A stretch of DNA of 64,000 nt, taken from Diorhabda sublineata. Its lineage: Eukaryota > Arthropoda > Insecta > Coleoptera > Chrysomelidae. This document shows positions 33,820 to 46,249 of this stretch, piece after piece. The notes beneath the pieces are model-generated. The model had not been told where the DNA came from. It ran no database searches and was given only the letters and a program-made list of their open reading frames with translations. Each line of letters begins with the position of its first letter. Positions within the stretch are counted from its first letter, which is position 1. Location: positions 16,120,001 to 16,184,000 of the forward strand of contig NC_079482.1 in assembly GCF_026230105.1 (NCBI RefSeq), written 5' to 3'. The position numbers and the translations under genes were made by a program.

Positions 33820-35750
33820 ATATATGTATTATCTAAACCAAATAAATAGCTAAATAATAAAGTTAATTTAACGAGATTCTGTTTTGTTAATCGTTTCATT
33901 ATTTTAATACTACTAATTTCATTATCACGGTGCATTATTTAAAGCATTACTATACAGTTATTTTCAAATCAGAGCGTAAAATTCAAGCGAATACCCTCTA
34001 TAATCAGCGTCACCTATTTACCCATCAAAAATCAGCTCACATTTTTTGACCCAGAGACGTTCCTCCTTCTCTACACTCCATAGTTTCCAAAGTTATGAGC
34101 GTTGCCTGACTTATACCGACCTCTATAGTTTAGTTCGCCATTCCCGTGACAGATGCAGTCTGCATCCCCTTAATCCCCAAAATAGTATAATTTTGCGTTA
34201 CATTACAGTATTATTTTATTACCTTGAAAGAAAAAATCAGTTGCAGGCAATATCGTTAATCTCATCTATTATCAAATTCTCATTAAATGAACTAATATGC
34301 TCATAACTGAAAGTAGAGGAAACATTCTATTCGTTTCATGTATTTATTATAACCTCAAATATTTCCTCAATTTTTGTTATTTCTTGATATTATCACTACT
34401 CAAAACTTAAGATTCACTATTCGAAATTAATCTGTATTCTTACCGTAAAGTTTCAAAGGGGCAAGAAAAGAATAAGGAAACTATAATAGCTCGGCAAATT
34501 TCCAAATTATCCAAATATCTCCAAAACATTTTGCACCTAATGAATTTGATAAATCATCTTCAATTGATCATATGAAAATGTCTATGAGTGACTCTTGTAA
34601 TGTCTTAAATTTATATATACTGGGGGCTTTGAAATTAGTGGAACAAATTGTAACCACGTTAAGAAAGCATAAATAATATTTTCATTAGCAACGATTGATC
34701 CAAGTCTGCTCCTTGGTGAGATGCGGGTTGTAAAATCAACAAAAAATTATACAGATTTGTCTTAATAAAACAGACAAATAGAGATATTCGAGTGGTTTTC
34801 AGTTAACTCGTAGATATCGCCCCATATTAGGAATTAAATGAGATACATTTTGCTACTTATTAATTTGCGGGGATCCCTTTACTCCAACCCAAACCCACTT
34901 ACAATAAAATTGATATCATCCTTATTTTTCAGTATACATTTTACTCTGTAATGTTCCAGAACTTCCAATTTTTCAACTATTGTAAACCACCGATTTACCG
35001 AGCTCTTATCACTCAGGTATACTTTAGGTTTTGAAAATAAGCAGTAGCCTCTGGGGATACTCAATTAATTTGAAGCCTATTATGACTGTTCCAATGGGAG
35101 ACACATTTACGCAACTTCATCCGACGTTTTTCTTTTAACGCCGTCAGCATCTTGAAATACGTTTAGAATTAGCGTTTCTGCTGATAGTTGCAGACGAGTG
35201 CAAATAACTTTACGATTTGCTTGTGCGTGTCTGTCTGATGTCTGCAGGTTTCTCTAATGTATCCACCAAACCTTTGTGAATTTGAGTTGTAGTAAACTTT
35301 TTTGAACGCAATTGTTCACTCATATTCAACACAATATATCCATTTTGATACTAAGATGTGATTATCTCGAATTAAAGCTTTTACACTAATCACGCGCCAG
35401 CAGCTATCGACATTTTAATGTCTAGCCTAGTCTATAAGGCAACGCCAAGGCCCCAGTAAAAATAAGGTGTACATCAAAATCAGATCTCGGGATATTTTGC
35501 TCATCATCATTACTTGTTTACCGTTTCAAATAACTGCAATGTTCCATATTCTCCCAATTTGAGAATTTCAAAGGAATACCATCCAGAAAATTGACCATAA
35601 TAAATAATAAATGACGACATCATATGATAATTGTATAAGGAATGATTTGTAATATTGAGATAAAATATGTCTGAGGTTTTGACATTAGAAATAAGTGGCA
35701 AGGTTTTTAAGTAGGTAGTTAAAGATAATTCATTTTTTTACATGACCCAG
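33820..35750. other. Intergenic stretch
   Basis: No gene supported. The start (33836-33880) resembles 6655-6700 in Mgat2 intron 1. Short open frames at 34046 and 34879 have no motif. Confidence 0.35.
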
Positions 35751-35779
35751 GTTTTGGTTGCGGGTAATACATGGCATTA

Positions 35780-35915
35780 CGGACGTTATCATACAGGCGG
35801 ATTGCGAGCGTCTTCAAAGCGAAGCGGGCACACAACGATCACAACGTACACGCGTAGCGCAGCGCAACGAGGTCGCTGCGGATAGCAGCTTCGACATGAT
35901 CTTTTACTGTCGCGA
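35780..35915. mobile_element. Hairpin MITE, copy 2
   Basis: Carries TTATCATAC, GCGGATTGCGAGCGTCTTC, CAACGAGGTCGCTGCGG and GATAGCAGC, in the opposite orientation to the intron 3 copy (13553-13668). This copy is more diverged, and its central hairpin is less perfect than in copy 1. Both stand out as CpG-rich islands. Confidence 0.55.
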
Positions 35916-35969
35916 AAAAACACCAACTCGTACGCTCCACATTATTTCAGTCCGTCACGAGACATGAAT

Positions 35970-37330
35970 ATGAGAGGACATAGGTGCTCACCTGTATCAT
36001 CATGGCATCATTGGAAGATTCGGATATTGAATAAGAGAAATTCACAATTGTTACATAATATAAGACCAAAAAAGCAGAGAATTTAGTGAACGTAATTTTA
36101 AACAAAGGCATGGGAAGAGATTTGCAATTGGTTTATTGAAGGCTATAGAGGAAAAACAATCGAGGAGAAAAATTTATCTTAAGAAAGAATCAAACCAATT
36201 CATTCAGACTATAAAATCGTTTCCAAAATTTGAAATATAAGCATATTTCTAACAGCTATGCTCCTTATTAGAGATATTTTATAAGTCCAGAGCCACCACG
36301 GAATAATTCATTGCAGCCAATTAATTCTTCATTCAAGTGTTTATGAGGAGAACAGTAGATATGATTTATAATGATTTTTTAATAGTAATTTCCTAAATCC
36401 TGATACTTACCAACTCTTATTATGAAATAATTTAACCGCTAGTGTGAACCCACCATTATTTTGATAATTATTGGGTTATAAAACTTTGACGTTTATTATT
36501 ATTTAACTAATTCATTTTTGTACTAACATAACAAACATAGAATTGAAACATGGTTTGCGCTAACGCGAAAAAAGAATCGGTGGACAAACAGCGTCCAGAA
36601 AATATTAAGAAGTGTGAACGTAATATATTTCAGATTATTTGTGATCGATCAAGTGAAACACATTTATTTCTTCCGATATATCATATAACCGAAAATTAGC
36701 AAAAATATTCAATTCAATTAAGTTAGGAAATATATAAACACTCGACGATTATCTGCAGCCGACAGATCGGTTTTCGCACACAATTTAAATTTGAAGAAGT
36801 AACCTTGAATTCAGCAATGAAGAAAACAGTACATAAAAGTGGCAAAGGACAGTAGGTGATGAAAATATTACGATAGAAGATGTAATTTGTAACACATTTG
36901 CTAGCTGATAGCTGATAAAGACTTAATTTATGGGAAAAAGTCGTTGTCATTCTTTAGTACTAACATCTATTCTAAAATAATATATGACATTAATAATATA
37001 TTATAATATGATTAACCTAGAATAAATAATTTAATACAGCATAATGTGAATAATTTTAAATTCGAAAATTGAAAGTAAATATAACCCATGTGGTACTTCT
37101 AGCGTTAGATCCAATTCAGTTTTGGACACCTAAGCTTTGTTGTAATGTTCCTTTTTCTAACGAATACATTAATCTTCCAAACGGTTGGGAATTATCTATG
37201 AGGTCATTAAAGTGATATTGAATTGTATTTTACAATTATTGGCATGTATTTACCTCTGTAACTTAGACTTTTTTCCTTAAGATACAACCAATCTGTACAG
37301 TAGAAAAGATTAAAATCCCATAAGCGAGAA
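35970..37330. other. Intergenic stretch
   Basis: AT-rich; nothing recognised. Confidence 0.35.
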
Positions 37331-37335
37331 ATTCA

Positions 37336-37470
37336 GTGAATCAGAGCTTCTGCACCTCTACCAATCCATTAATTCAAAAAATGGTTACTGAACTAATTAC
37401 GGTAACTTCTATTAATGTGCGGTGGAGCTCCATCCTTCATAAACATGAAGATCTTCTCTCGTTTATCGTT
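37336..37470 (-). mobile_element. DDE transposase fragment (second-Asp motif)
   Basis: The minus strand reads FMKDGAPPHINRSYRN, stop, then NHFLN, stop, WIGRG. Insect IS630/Tc1-like transposases have QDGAPPH followed about 20 residues later by WIGRG. Only this segment is present, with stops. The + strand open frame here is antisense. Confidence 0.6.
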
Positions 37471-38264
37471 AAATCTTCTATCTCGAATAAGTGTGATACT
37501 TTTTTGACTCATGGATTCTCATCTCACCCGTAGAGTGCATTAGGAATACATTTTAAAAAATTGCCATTTCTTCAAATGTTTGATATAAATCGAATCTAAC
37601 CGGTAGATGGTCTGGAAAAGAGGTCGGATTTAACTGCTGCTGTTCAACTATCCTACAGGTACTTAAAGTAGTAAGTATTGGATCTTGGTCAAATAAATTC
37701 AAAATGATATTTTTCTCATTAATTGTTCTTGATATTTCTGGTCACTATTTTTGTCTCAAATTTCCATTTTCTCGACAACTCCATTTAATCTCTAAATATA
37801 TGTAAACTTGTTAATGTGGTAAGTTTTTTCTAAAAAATTTGTCTCTCGCGTAATGCTAATAACATTTCGGTGTATTCAACATTTCAATACATTTTGAATA
37901 AGAATATCTCATTCTACAAATAATAAGGTTTCAAAAAGATTATTGATGACTTCATAGTAACTATCAATAAATCACAGTTATGTTTAACTCCATTATTTTA
38001 AAATCAAAATATTCTTAGCACGCTACACAGTATCGAGTTTCTTCATGAGTATCTGTTTGGAATAAAATTTAAAGTTGCTTACGTTCACTTCAAATTTTGA
38101 TATATATGATAATTCTGACCTTCAACAAGTATGCTCAATACTATTTCGTACGAACCGTCTAATTAGAGCCCTCTATGAGAGTCAGATGTGAACACAAATT
38201 CACCAATTTATTTTTCAGTTTTCTACATATTCTAGAAAGGGGTCAGCTTCTTTGAATCACCCTG

Positions 38265-38266
<2 letters not shown>

Positions 38267-38298
<32 letters not shown>
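38267..38298. repeat. (TAA)n microsatellite beside a TIR-like end
   Basis: About ten TAA units follow GAATCACCCTGTA. The reverse complement of that sequence, TACAGGGTGATTC, resembles the ends of the DDE elements at 21423 and 52094. Confidence 0.85.
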
Positions 38299-38869
38299 GA
38301 AAAAGAAAAATTACCTTTTCTAAATTCATCCAACCGTTGACACTTGACACCAAGTTGAAGTAAAAACACAAATATAAAGGAAAATAAACAAAACTGTCGG
38401 CGAATGACCATGACCAGTAGAATTCATGTCTATCAAATGACAGCCTTTTATAACTATTTAATCACAAATGCGTAACATCTTCACCCACGAAATATTGAAG
38501 TTCTTTGAGGATATTCCGCTTTAACACTAACAACTCGGTTTAAATCGGTTAAACAAGTTATTCTTTTTTAATTGATTGCATTTATAACGGTTCCAACTCG
38601 ACGCTATCTACTTTAGAAAATGTTGATCAAATAAATAACGAATTTGGTTGTGTGTTCACCGTTATATAATATCTTCACTATAAAATGAATGTTAATAAAA
38701 AACAGAGTTGATGATAGATACTGTTTTATAAAGAACAAGAACGTATTCAAAGCATATAAACTATTGCCACTTATCTTGACCTACACATTTAAAACAGTGG
38801 CGCATGTTTTATTTCACGTTAAATCAGTTTATTACATTCGAATAACTGTTTCTTTTTCAACGGGATGAC

Positions 38870-39480
38870 TGTCTGCGTTATCGGCCCCTGGGGACTGGTA
38901 TCGTTCATTAATGTAGAGTGGTACATGAAAATTGCAAATGTCTAAGATTTGTGAAAAGCATATCTTCGTAACTGAGATCATTTTTAAAGGAGAAAATGTA
39001 CAGGACTTTGGGGACCGGTAACGCAGACATTACAATTTGTTAATCTAGTGCGGTATCGGTCCTGAGGGACCGGTACATATTTACATGTACATGCATGCGC
39101 AATCAATCGGCGCTTAGTATTAGTTGTATTTCAATAGCACGTGTAATTACGTCTGTGATTTGTTGCGCTGGAAATGTCATCTCGTGTTGAAAAAATAATT
39201 TTTCTCTTTCTCGCTTTCTCAAAAAACCAATATAAATGACACAAAAAGTGTAGATTGTAACGAATCGTGTACTTCAGCTGAAAAGAAACAATATAACGAA
39301 GATAACGCAAGTGTAGTAAATGCGCGCCAAAGTCCAATTGAGTCAAGGGACCATGTATTGGCAGAGTTGCCAGATAGTGAAAGTGAAAATGATCTCAAAG
39401 ATGAAATGGATGACCTTTTGATTCGGACGATTCAGTTATGGACAAAACTGCGCCTCGGGGTACCAGGGCGAAAACCCTGT
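38870..39480 (+). mobile_element. Possible piggyBac-like 5' region and N-terminal transposase relic
   Basis: Three copies of a GGGGAC-GGTA-like box occur (near 38890, 39010 and 39060). Two of them, with GTCTGCGTTA beside them, form an inverted pair 38871-38895 / 39004-39028. After ATG 39173 (MSSRVEKII) a frame of about 60 codons runs to an acidic stretch LAELPDSESENDLKDEMDD and, in another frame, FDSDDSVMDK. An acidic SDSE-rich N terminus is usual for piggyBac-type transposases, but no catalytic part is present, so this is a tentative call. Confidence 0.35.
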
Positions 39481-39489
39481 TGTACTAAA

Positions 39490-40810
39490 ACTAAAATTTT
39501 TTTTTAAACGAGCTTTTATCATTTGTTATTAAAATGAACTAGAACGTCAAAAATAAACTTACTCTAATAAGAAATATAACAATTTAAAAATTCATAGTAA
39601 ACCTTTAACGATAATTAAGTTTCTTCGTCTACGCAAAATAATTTGATATCATATATAATTATCGATAATCGATAAATAAATGTCAAATTTTATCATTGTT
39701 CTAAAAATTATTAAAAAATCTAATTTTAAAACAGAGGGGACCTAAAATCAAGATTATTTAGATGCATTAATATATGAAAAGGTCTAAGAAATTAGAAATT
39801 AAAGAAAAACCGTTTCTATGCATTCATATGTCTTTTAAATATTTACATACAATATAGAGATTCTTTCCATGCAAGGTATTAGTAATTAGAAATTTACTTC
39901 GATAATAGCAAATATTCAAAATCTTCATAATAATTATATTTATAAGTATCATCATAATCATCTTTTTCATAATTGTCACCAAAACATCATTTTTTTATGA
40001 TAAGTATCGTTAAAAATTATAAGTATCATTATAATTATTATTATCAAATCTATGAGCACCATAATAATCAATTACATTAGAATCTATTTAATCTGAATCT
40101 CATAAAAGAGGTCTTGGATAACCTTCAAGTCCAAGTGGTCCAGTTTTGTTTTCATTGACTGTCGACCGCTTTATTTTGTTAATAAATTAATGTAGTGTGC
40201 TTCTGTGACATTCTGCCATTCTGACGTGACAAATATTTCTGACATTTTGGCAAATGTGCAGACTGAAATCAATTCTGAAATTATTTTCTGGTTTAGTATC
40301 ATTTAAATTTCAAATTTCCAAAATTCTTCACATCCAACTTACAAACAATTGTACTCATGTATTTTTCTTCTAATATTACAAACTCCCCGTAGCACTGTGC
40401 CCCAGCATAAATCAATATCGTAGGGAAATCAACATCGTCATTTTTTTTTTCGAAAAATAGTCACACACTGCATTAAAATCTTTCAAATTCTCATTACGAC
40501 CTTACAACAAGCACAATTTCATTTTGATAATTTTTTCATTGATAAATTCAATTGAACTACAATATTTTCTAGTAGCATCAAAGTGTGGTCAGGGACAACA
40601 ATACTCAATGGTTCTTACACAAATTAACCTATGAAAAAAAATCTATTTATACAATAATAATATAAGATCTTGCCGAATGAAAAATATAGTGTCATGGTAT
40701 TTATTTTTTCATTTTTACTGAGTAAAAACATCTAAATAATTGATTTAAGTATGCAGATGTTACGCGTATTATGACAAATCAATATATTGCCTGAATATAT
40801 GATGATTATT
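39490..40810. other. Intergenic stretch
   Basis: Very AT-rich, with ATAATTAT-rich runs at 39930-40080. No gene or known element is supported. Confidence 0.35.
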
Positions 40811-40814
40811 TTTT

Positions 40815-41430
40815 TTACGTAAAAATCAAGCACACGCGGATAGTTCGAATGGTACCTATCATGTTGGAATGGAAAGTTGTTCTTTTGTAGATGATTCCAC
40901 AAGCTTTCACTTCTTCAAAGAAAGGAGTCCCAATAAATTGACGTTCTGGGCATCTGCAGGCGAACCCGGCGTTCATGAGCCACGTCTGCCTGTGGAGAAA
41001 GTTCTGCAAATGCTCTACTCTATGTGAGATTAAGTTGGACAGTTCGAAAAAGCATCTGCCATGGTAGTCTCGGTAAAACAGAGTTAGTAGGAAGTTGAGA
41101 ATCCTAAAGGTATGCTTGGGAGGCGACTTCCAAATGTACGAGCAATACACCAAAAATGGATGAGTCTGGGCCTTGAAGAGAATTAGAAGCTGTTGCGGTG
41201 TATATAGCTCCAAGTTTTTGTGAACTACCTCAGTTAATTCGGCCAAGTGACTATTCCAGGATATTACTGCCAACCTTAACACCAAATATCTCAAGATATG
41301 CTCAATAACGACTCTCTCCATGGCCTGGAAAGGTGGTTGGGACGAAAGCAATTGGGTGTTAGTTGTTTGGAACCGTTTTGGTCTCCTTTTTTGGTATGGG
41401 CTGATTCCGACCAACTTCGTAATCTGCACG
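40815..41430 (-). mobile_element. CR1/Jockey-like LINE reverse-transcriptase C-terminal relic
   Basis: A 204-codon minus-strand frame. VISWNSHLAELTEVVHKNLE, YTPQQLLILFKAQTHPFLVY, CSYIWKSPPKHTFRIL and LTLFYRDYHGRCFFEL match the region after the reverse-transcriptase palm of CR1/Jockey-type LINEs (WSSHV..., YKAQVRP.LEYCSHVWGGAP, FYRYYHGRCS). The remaining frame covers the family's C-terminal tail. The palm and endonuclease are absent, so it is a 5'-truncated copy. The antisense frame on + is not a gene. Confidence 0.75.
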
Positions 41431-42750
41431 GAAGAGACCTCTTTTATATGAGAGAGAAAACAGCTTACATAGCGGACGTGTTAGTTCAGCTGCGCATTTT
41501 TCAATACAATTGGTGGTATTCCATAAGTGCCAGTGGCTTTATTGATGTCAAAGACTTTGAAAAGTTTTGCCCCATTTCAGTGTCGAAATTCTATTTCCGG
41601 CATCACTAAACCAACTCCAGGCAGGCGTGGTGGCAGTTTTCCCCGCGTATAAAGCGTTGAATTTGACGCAAACATGCGACCCAACAAATATGCCTTCTGT
41701 TTCGCAGGCACTGCAATTGACCCATTATATAGTTCTTTTCAAGCATATTTAGTCTACTTGCAAGTATTTCTTGAAATAACAAAATTTATGCTATTTTCGG
41801 TACTAGGACACAAGCTTCATTTGCGATAAACAGTACTTTTGTTGTTGGCTATTCTATTGCAGCTTTTATCAAACCATGGATTTTTATCGACAAAGTCCTT
41901 GAAAGAGTAAGGAATATAGGTTTCCATACCTGCCAAGATTACTTCTTACTGCTTGTTTGCACGCATTAAAGGGTCCTTGGAATTAGAATTATGAAAAAGA
42001 CGTGGGGTATATTTCATTGTGTTATCTTATGAGCATGATTTTGCAATCTATATGTAGTACCTCAAAGACAGTTTCAATTTCCATGAAATATCCATAGATT
42101 ATCGAGTAAAATGAATGATAAAAACGGAGTATATATTCATCAATGGGTATACAAGTGGTTATATTACCTATCTCATCGTATTCTGAAAAATATTATTTAT
42201 CATATTCATTATTTTTATCTGATTTAAAAAATTCTGTACACCACTGACCAGAAATGCATGAGTTTCTAATGAAAAGTACTTGTAATTATTTTCGTCTTGT
42301 TACAAACAATGAATCGAGTTCTCTTTATTTCATAATAATCTGTTGTTCGTTGACTTCCTTTTAAAGCTTCAACTAACATCGTTTCAAGCATAACCAATTT
42401 GTTTCCATTTATGAATAGTCTTTATTTAAACGCACGGAATCTTCACTATCATATGCTTTGAATTTTTTTCTAATATCTAATTCATTCCGTGCTCTGCCTA
42501 CTGTAAGTTTCTAGAGTGCGAAATAGAGTACGTGTTCACTCTTCATTTCAACTTAGTCAACAAATTGCAATAATATGTAGTTAATATGAAATTGTTATTT
42601 ATATGACTTCATTCTTTTTTATGCTTGCTTCTCTTTTAGATTAAATATGAGCAAAAAGGCAGTTACAACTGGAACTAGTTTTTATTTGAAATAACTCAAC
42701 ATATTATCTATAATTTTCTAATTTCCAGAAAATAACACCAGGCTGGATAT

Positions 42751-43122
42751 TTGAACAGCTTAGTGGAATTGGGAATAGATGAAACTGGAATTATTTTCTA
42801 TACTACAAACTATGGTCAGTCAGAAGTATCGTTATCGAGGAGCGAACGAAGACCAAGCAAAGAGTCTATCTCTTTTTCAATTTTACATACTCAAAGCTTG
42901 AAATATTACTCACAGCATTACTCTGAGGCATTACTCACATTAAAACCTGTCGTAATACAATTTTTAGCGATATCTGGCGATAACCCCTTCGATATTCTGC
43001 CTAAATTGCAGTTAGTGCATGAAAATAAGTATATGTCGAAAACACACGTATTAAACTCCAGAAAAGTGAAAATGATCCATGTAAATGAACGCCCGCTATC
43101 ACTCGTACAGACACCAATGTGA
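42751..43122 (+). other. Open frame of unknown nature, 123 codons
   Basis: An open stretch without a clear ATG start or a recognisable domain (it includes GIDETGIIFY and FLAISGDNPFDIL). It follows a T-rich tract and an AG at 42729, so an exon cannot be excluded, but codon use is unremarkable and no partner exon is seen. Chance or an unrecognised transposon piece is equally likely. Confidence 0.15.
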
Positions 43123-43352
43123 CCGTTAGCACACGCTGATCACATCTCACCAGCGTCTAATCATTTGTCCTTTATCTAATTTCGACAGGTAAACGGTTCG
43201 CAAGATGTAAACATGCAAAAGATTTAAGTAAATCTATTCAGAGTGATAACAGAAACTGGTTGAATTAGATAATCAATGAATATCTGAATATCTGAGTATA
43301 CTCTCAGCAACCGTAAATAATGGTAACAATAGGTAGGAATAACTGACGAACT

Positions 43353-43690
43353 TCAAACATAAGCGAATATGTCACAAAAGAATGCAGTATTCAACGTTTT
43401 TTTCAAGATATCAACGGCATCGCTAATGTGATTATATTTCTCCCCATAAAGCCCGAACTTGCTTAAATAGGCTGAATATTGCACCTCGTCAACGCACCGG
43501 CCCTTTCCGATTTGATTTTGCAAAATATTTTGAAAAAAGTTATTCAAAGATGCCACACTCTCCCCTTAAAGTGGTTTGTATCTTACCTTGATTGTCTAAA
43601 ACAATTGGTACAAGCTAATAAAGTTTCAAGTGAACTGCCATTTGGCAGTGGTGTACCTCAATGTTCAGTGACAATGACTTAATACGATCC
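43353..43690. mobile_element. Rearranged LINE reverse-transcriptase fragments, head to head
   Basis: On the minus strand (43440-43353) HISDAVDILKKTLNTAFF resembles the conserved segment before the SKAFD motif. On the plus strand (43576-43684) KWFVSYLDCLKQLVQANKVS followed by SGVPQCS resembles the later SYL..R.Q...SGVPQGS motif. The two motifs normally follow each other on one strand, so this locus seems to be an inversion breakpoint within an old LINE. Confidence 0.5.
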
Positions 43691-43739
43691 CCAAATTCGG
43701 CTCGTAACACCTTATTATTCTGTGGCAGAATTCCACAAT

Positions 43740-44567
43740 TTACCATAGACTCAAAAGACTTTTCCAGAATGAAAGAGGCAGGATACACCACTCATAAAAC
43801 TTCTGGGACGTACCTCAAAGACAGGAAGTTTCAGGTGAAGGCTGCAAACGAAAAATCAAAGGCGGGAGTACCGCGAGGAGCAGTATTATCACTGATGTTT
43901 GATAATATATACACAGCCGACATCCCATTAACGAAGAACACCATGACAGCGCTATATGTGCACGATCCCGCAATAACAACGAGCTGCGTGAAGGTGGAAA
44001 ACATCACGAAAATACTCCAAAATACTGCAAACTAAATAGATGAATGGTGCAAAACATGAAAATAGAAGTAAACTGCGAGAAAACCAAGCCGTTCTCTACA
44101 AGAGAAGAAGGAGCCACCGACCCGACCGGAACATAAAAATCAACGACGATAATTCCATTGGACAAAAAAGGCCAAATACCTAGCGTAACGTAAGATCAAG
44201 GTCTCAATTTCAACGAATGTGAGACATGCGAGAGCCATACTATGTGATTTAATCGGTATAAAAAGCAAGCTAAACACAGAAAAAACTTATTTTTATTTGG
44301 AGTATAATAATATCTACCGGTTATGAGACAAATATGCAAATCAAACCGGAAAAAGCTAACAAAATATAACACTGAGACAAGGATTAAATGTCTAGTTGAT
44401 AACAAGAGGCGAGAACCGCAAGAACGCAAAAAGTATTGGACATCATGGAAGACAGGGTAGAAAAGCTATTCGATGAGTTGGTAACACATCCTACCGAGGA
44501 ACTCATCAGATATACAAGAGAGGATTATAGAAAGCACGGGAAACAGAGAAGATAACTGGATCGATAT
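43740..44567 (+). mobile_element. Jockey-like LINE reverse-transcriptase relic
   Basis: The + strand reads GTYLKDRKFQVKAANEKSKA, GVPRGAVLSLMF, NIYTADIPLTKNT and ALYVHDPAI, matching Jockey-type reverse transcriptase. The catalytic YADD box is YVHD here. Later frames give KKGQIP, ILCDLIGIKSKLNTEKT and, near 44460, stretches like the C terminus. Many stops are present. The relic ends against a telomere-like repeat at 44568. Confidence 0.8.
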
Positions 44568-44591
44568 GTTAGGTAGGTTAAGTTAGGTTAG
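44568..44591 (+). repeat. Telomere-like TTAGG cluster at a LINE 3' end
   Basis: GTTAGGTAGGTTAAGTTAGG plus four bases: TTAGG-like units with small deviations, exactly where the Jockey-like relic ends. TTAGG is the standard insect telomere unit. Confidence 0.5.
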
Positions 44592-45120
44592 TATTAAAAT
44601 AACAAATATCCAAAAAAACGCAAAATACAAAACCACACATCAGAAAAAATCTAGATTCTAGGTTTTCTGTGTCAACCCCCGACACGATAACTTCGCACTT
44701 TATAAGCAAGTGCCGAGTTATACATCCGGGCCAGCTGTAAAGAAGGTGAAAGACCACTCGGATTAGATCTTTTCCTGCAGAAGAAGTTTGCAAAGAATTT
44801 ATCCGAGGCAGCGAAACACACAAATTCATTGAGATGTCAAGACAACCAAGAAGACAAGAGTGAACAGCCAACAGACTAACTCTGAACAAAAATATTAGAC
44901 CTCCCAGAATCTCCCATAAAATTAAGGGAAAAGGAAAGAGGGCCTGTCGAAATGACAGTAGGGGTGGAAAGTCCATCTTCGCACCCATCCGCGGATTTAT
45001 CCGGGGGTGGATGCTTAGAGAGACCGGCGCGCGCGTGAGGGTTGTGTGTGTAACACATTGTCATCCACGTGTTTGACAGCAGTCGATTACATTTCAACTA
45101 GCTTACAAACTTTTAACAAT
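44592..45120. other. GC-richer block after the Jockey-like relic
   Basis: Includes TCCGCGGATTTATCCGGG and GACCGGCGCGCGCGTGAG, unusually CpG-rich for this window. Open frames on either strand lack motifs. It may be the 5' part or 3' tail of another retroelement. Confidence 0.3.
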
Positions 45121-45129
45121 AGTAAGTAA

Positions 45130-46060
45130 TATTTTAAACTGTTCTATAACCTTTAATACAAATAAACGAAAAAAAAAATAAGATTTCCATGCCGATTTTA
45201 AAAATTTTGAATTTATGTGGCGCGGCTTTTTATCACTTGTCAGTCTCGTGACAAAAAGTATTAAATCAGTGTATTGATACATAAATAACCGTTCACCTCG
45301 AGTTTTGTTTTATCAATATTATCCAAGTCAACGAAAAGTCTTTAACGCATTCCAAAAATAATTAACCTTAAATTAATAAAAGGCTTTCATATCATTCATT
45401 TTAAGTTCGTCTTTTTCCCAATATAAATTTCACCTAAGTAAACTTTATTATTGTCTGATGTTTCATGAAGAATTTACTATAAAAATATTTTCGTATTTCA
45501 AGCACGAGAAATAATAGAAGTTTGAAGTTAAAAAGTAAACACATGTTAAAAACTGTGAAATATATGCAATTTAAATAACTTGTTGATTGTATAGCATGTT
45601 GCCTAGTCTTGAAGTATACAACTTTTAAAACCATTTCTGTTTACAGAGAAATGTGCAAGTAAAAATTGATTCATGTTTTTTATTATTTATTATTTTATTT
45701 AACTTTCAATGAACCTATTGTCTTGATTCCTTCGATTCAAATGATTTTACAAGGATAAAACTGAATCAAATCAATCAAAATTCATTTTTCTATTACAAAA
45801 TAGGGCTTCAATAATGAAATTCATTTGAACCTTTTTTAATCAGTATCGTTTAGTGAAAAGTGCTTCTATATTCCCATTATACCTCAATTTACTCTGTAGA
45901 ATTATCAAGTTTCTGTGGATTCATTCTATTTTACATACGCAGTCAATCTGAATATCGAATCAACGAACTTATAACGGAAAATGTTTTACAAGAAATGCCA
46001 ATTAACGGATTTGACTTCATTCAACTTATTCGAACACAGCGATTACGCCATTATGTCATT
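45130..46060. other. Intergenic stretch
   Basis: AT-rich, with nothing recognised; a short open frame at 45860 has no motif. Confidence 0.35.
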
Positions 46061-46067
46061 TTCTTCT

Positions 46068-46240
46068 TGCAAAAATAAAAATTGTTCCAAAACCTGGGAA
46101 ATATCCAAGTGAACTAACGTAATATCGTCCAATGACCTTATAAACTCTTGAAAAACTATTGAAAGCTGAATCAATACCTATTATAGAAGTCAACTCAGTG
46201 GTACCCCAGTGATACAACATTGAGTTGAAACAAGAAAATG
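46068..46240 (+). mobile_element. Jockey-like LINE reverse-transcriptase fragment
   Basis: Reads KIVPKPGKYPSELT, stop, YRPMTL, stop, TLEKLLKAESIPII. This is the KPGK-P....YRPISLL...EKLL signature at the start of Jockey/R1 reverse transcriptases. It continues only weakly downstream and has several stops. Confidence 0.6.
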
Positions 46241-46249
46241 AGAAAAAAT

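Noticed and set aside
38267..38298. TAA repeats as a possible CRISPR-like or regulatory array
   Set aside because: Simple trinucleotide microsatellite with no spacers.
41298..41752. Plus-strand open frames
   Set aside because: They overlap the minus-strand CR1/Jockey-like relic or follow it without any motif.
44578..45097. Minus-strand frames of 136 and 73 codons with hydrophobic residues
   Set aside because: No start context, domain or splice partner; composition is explained by the GC-richer block downstream of the Jockey-like relic.
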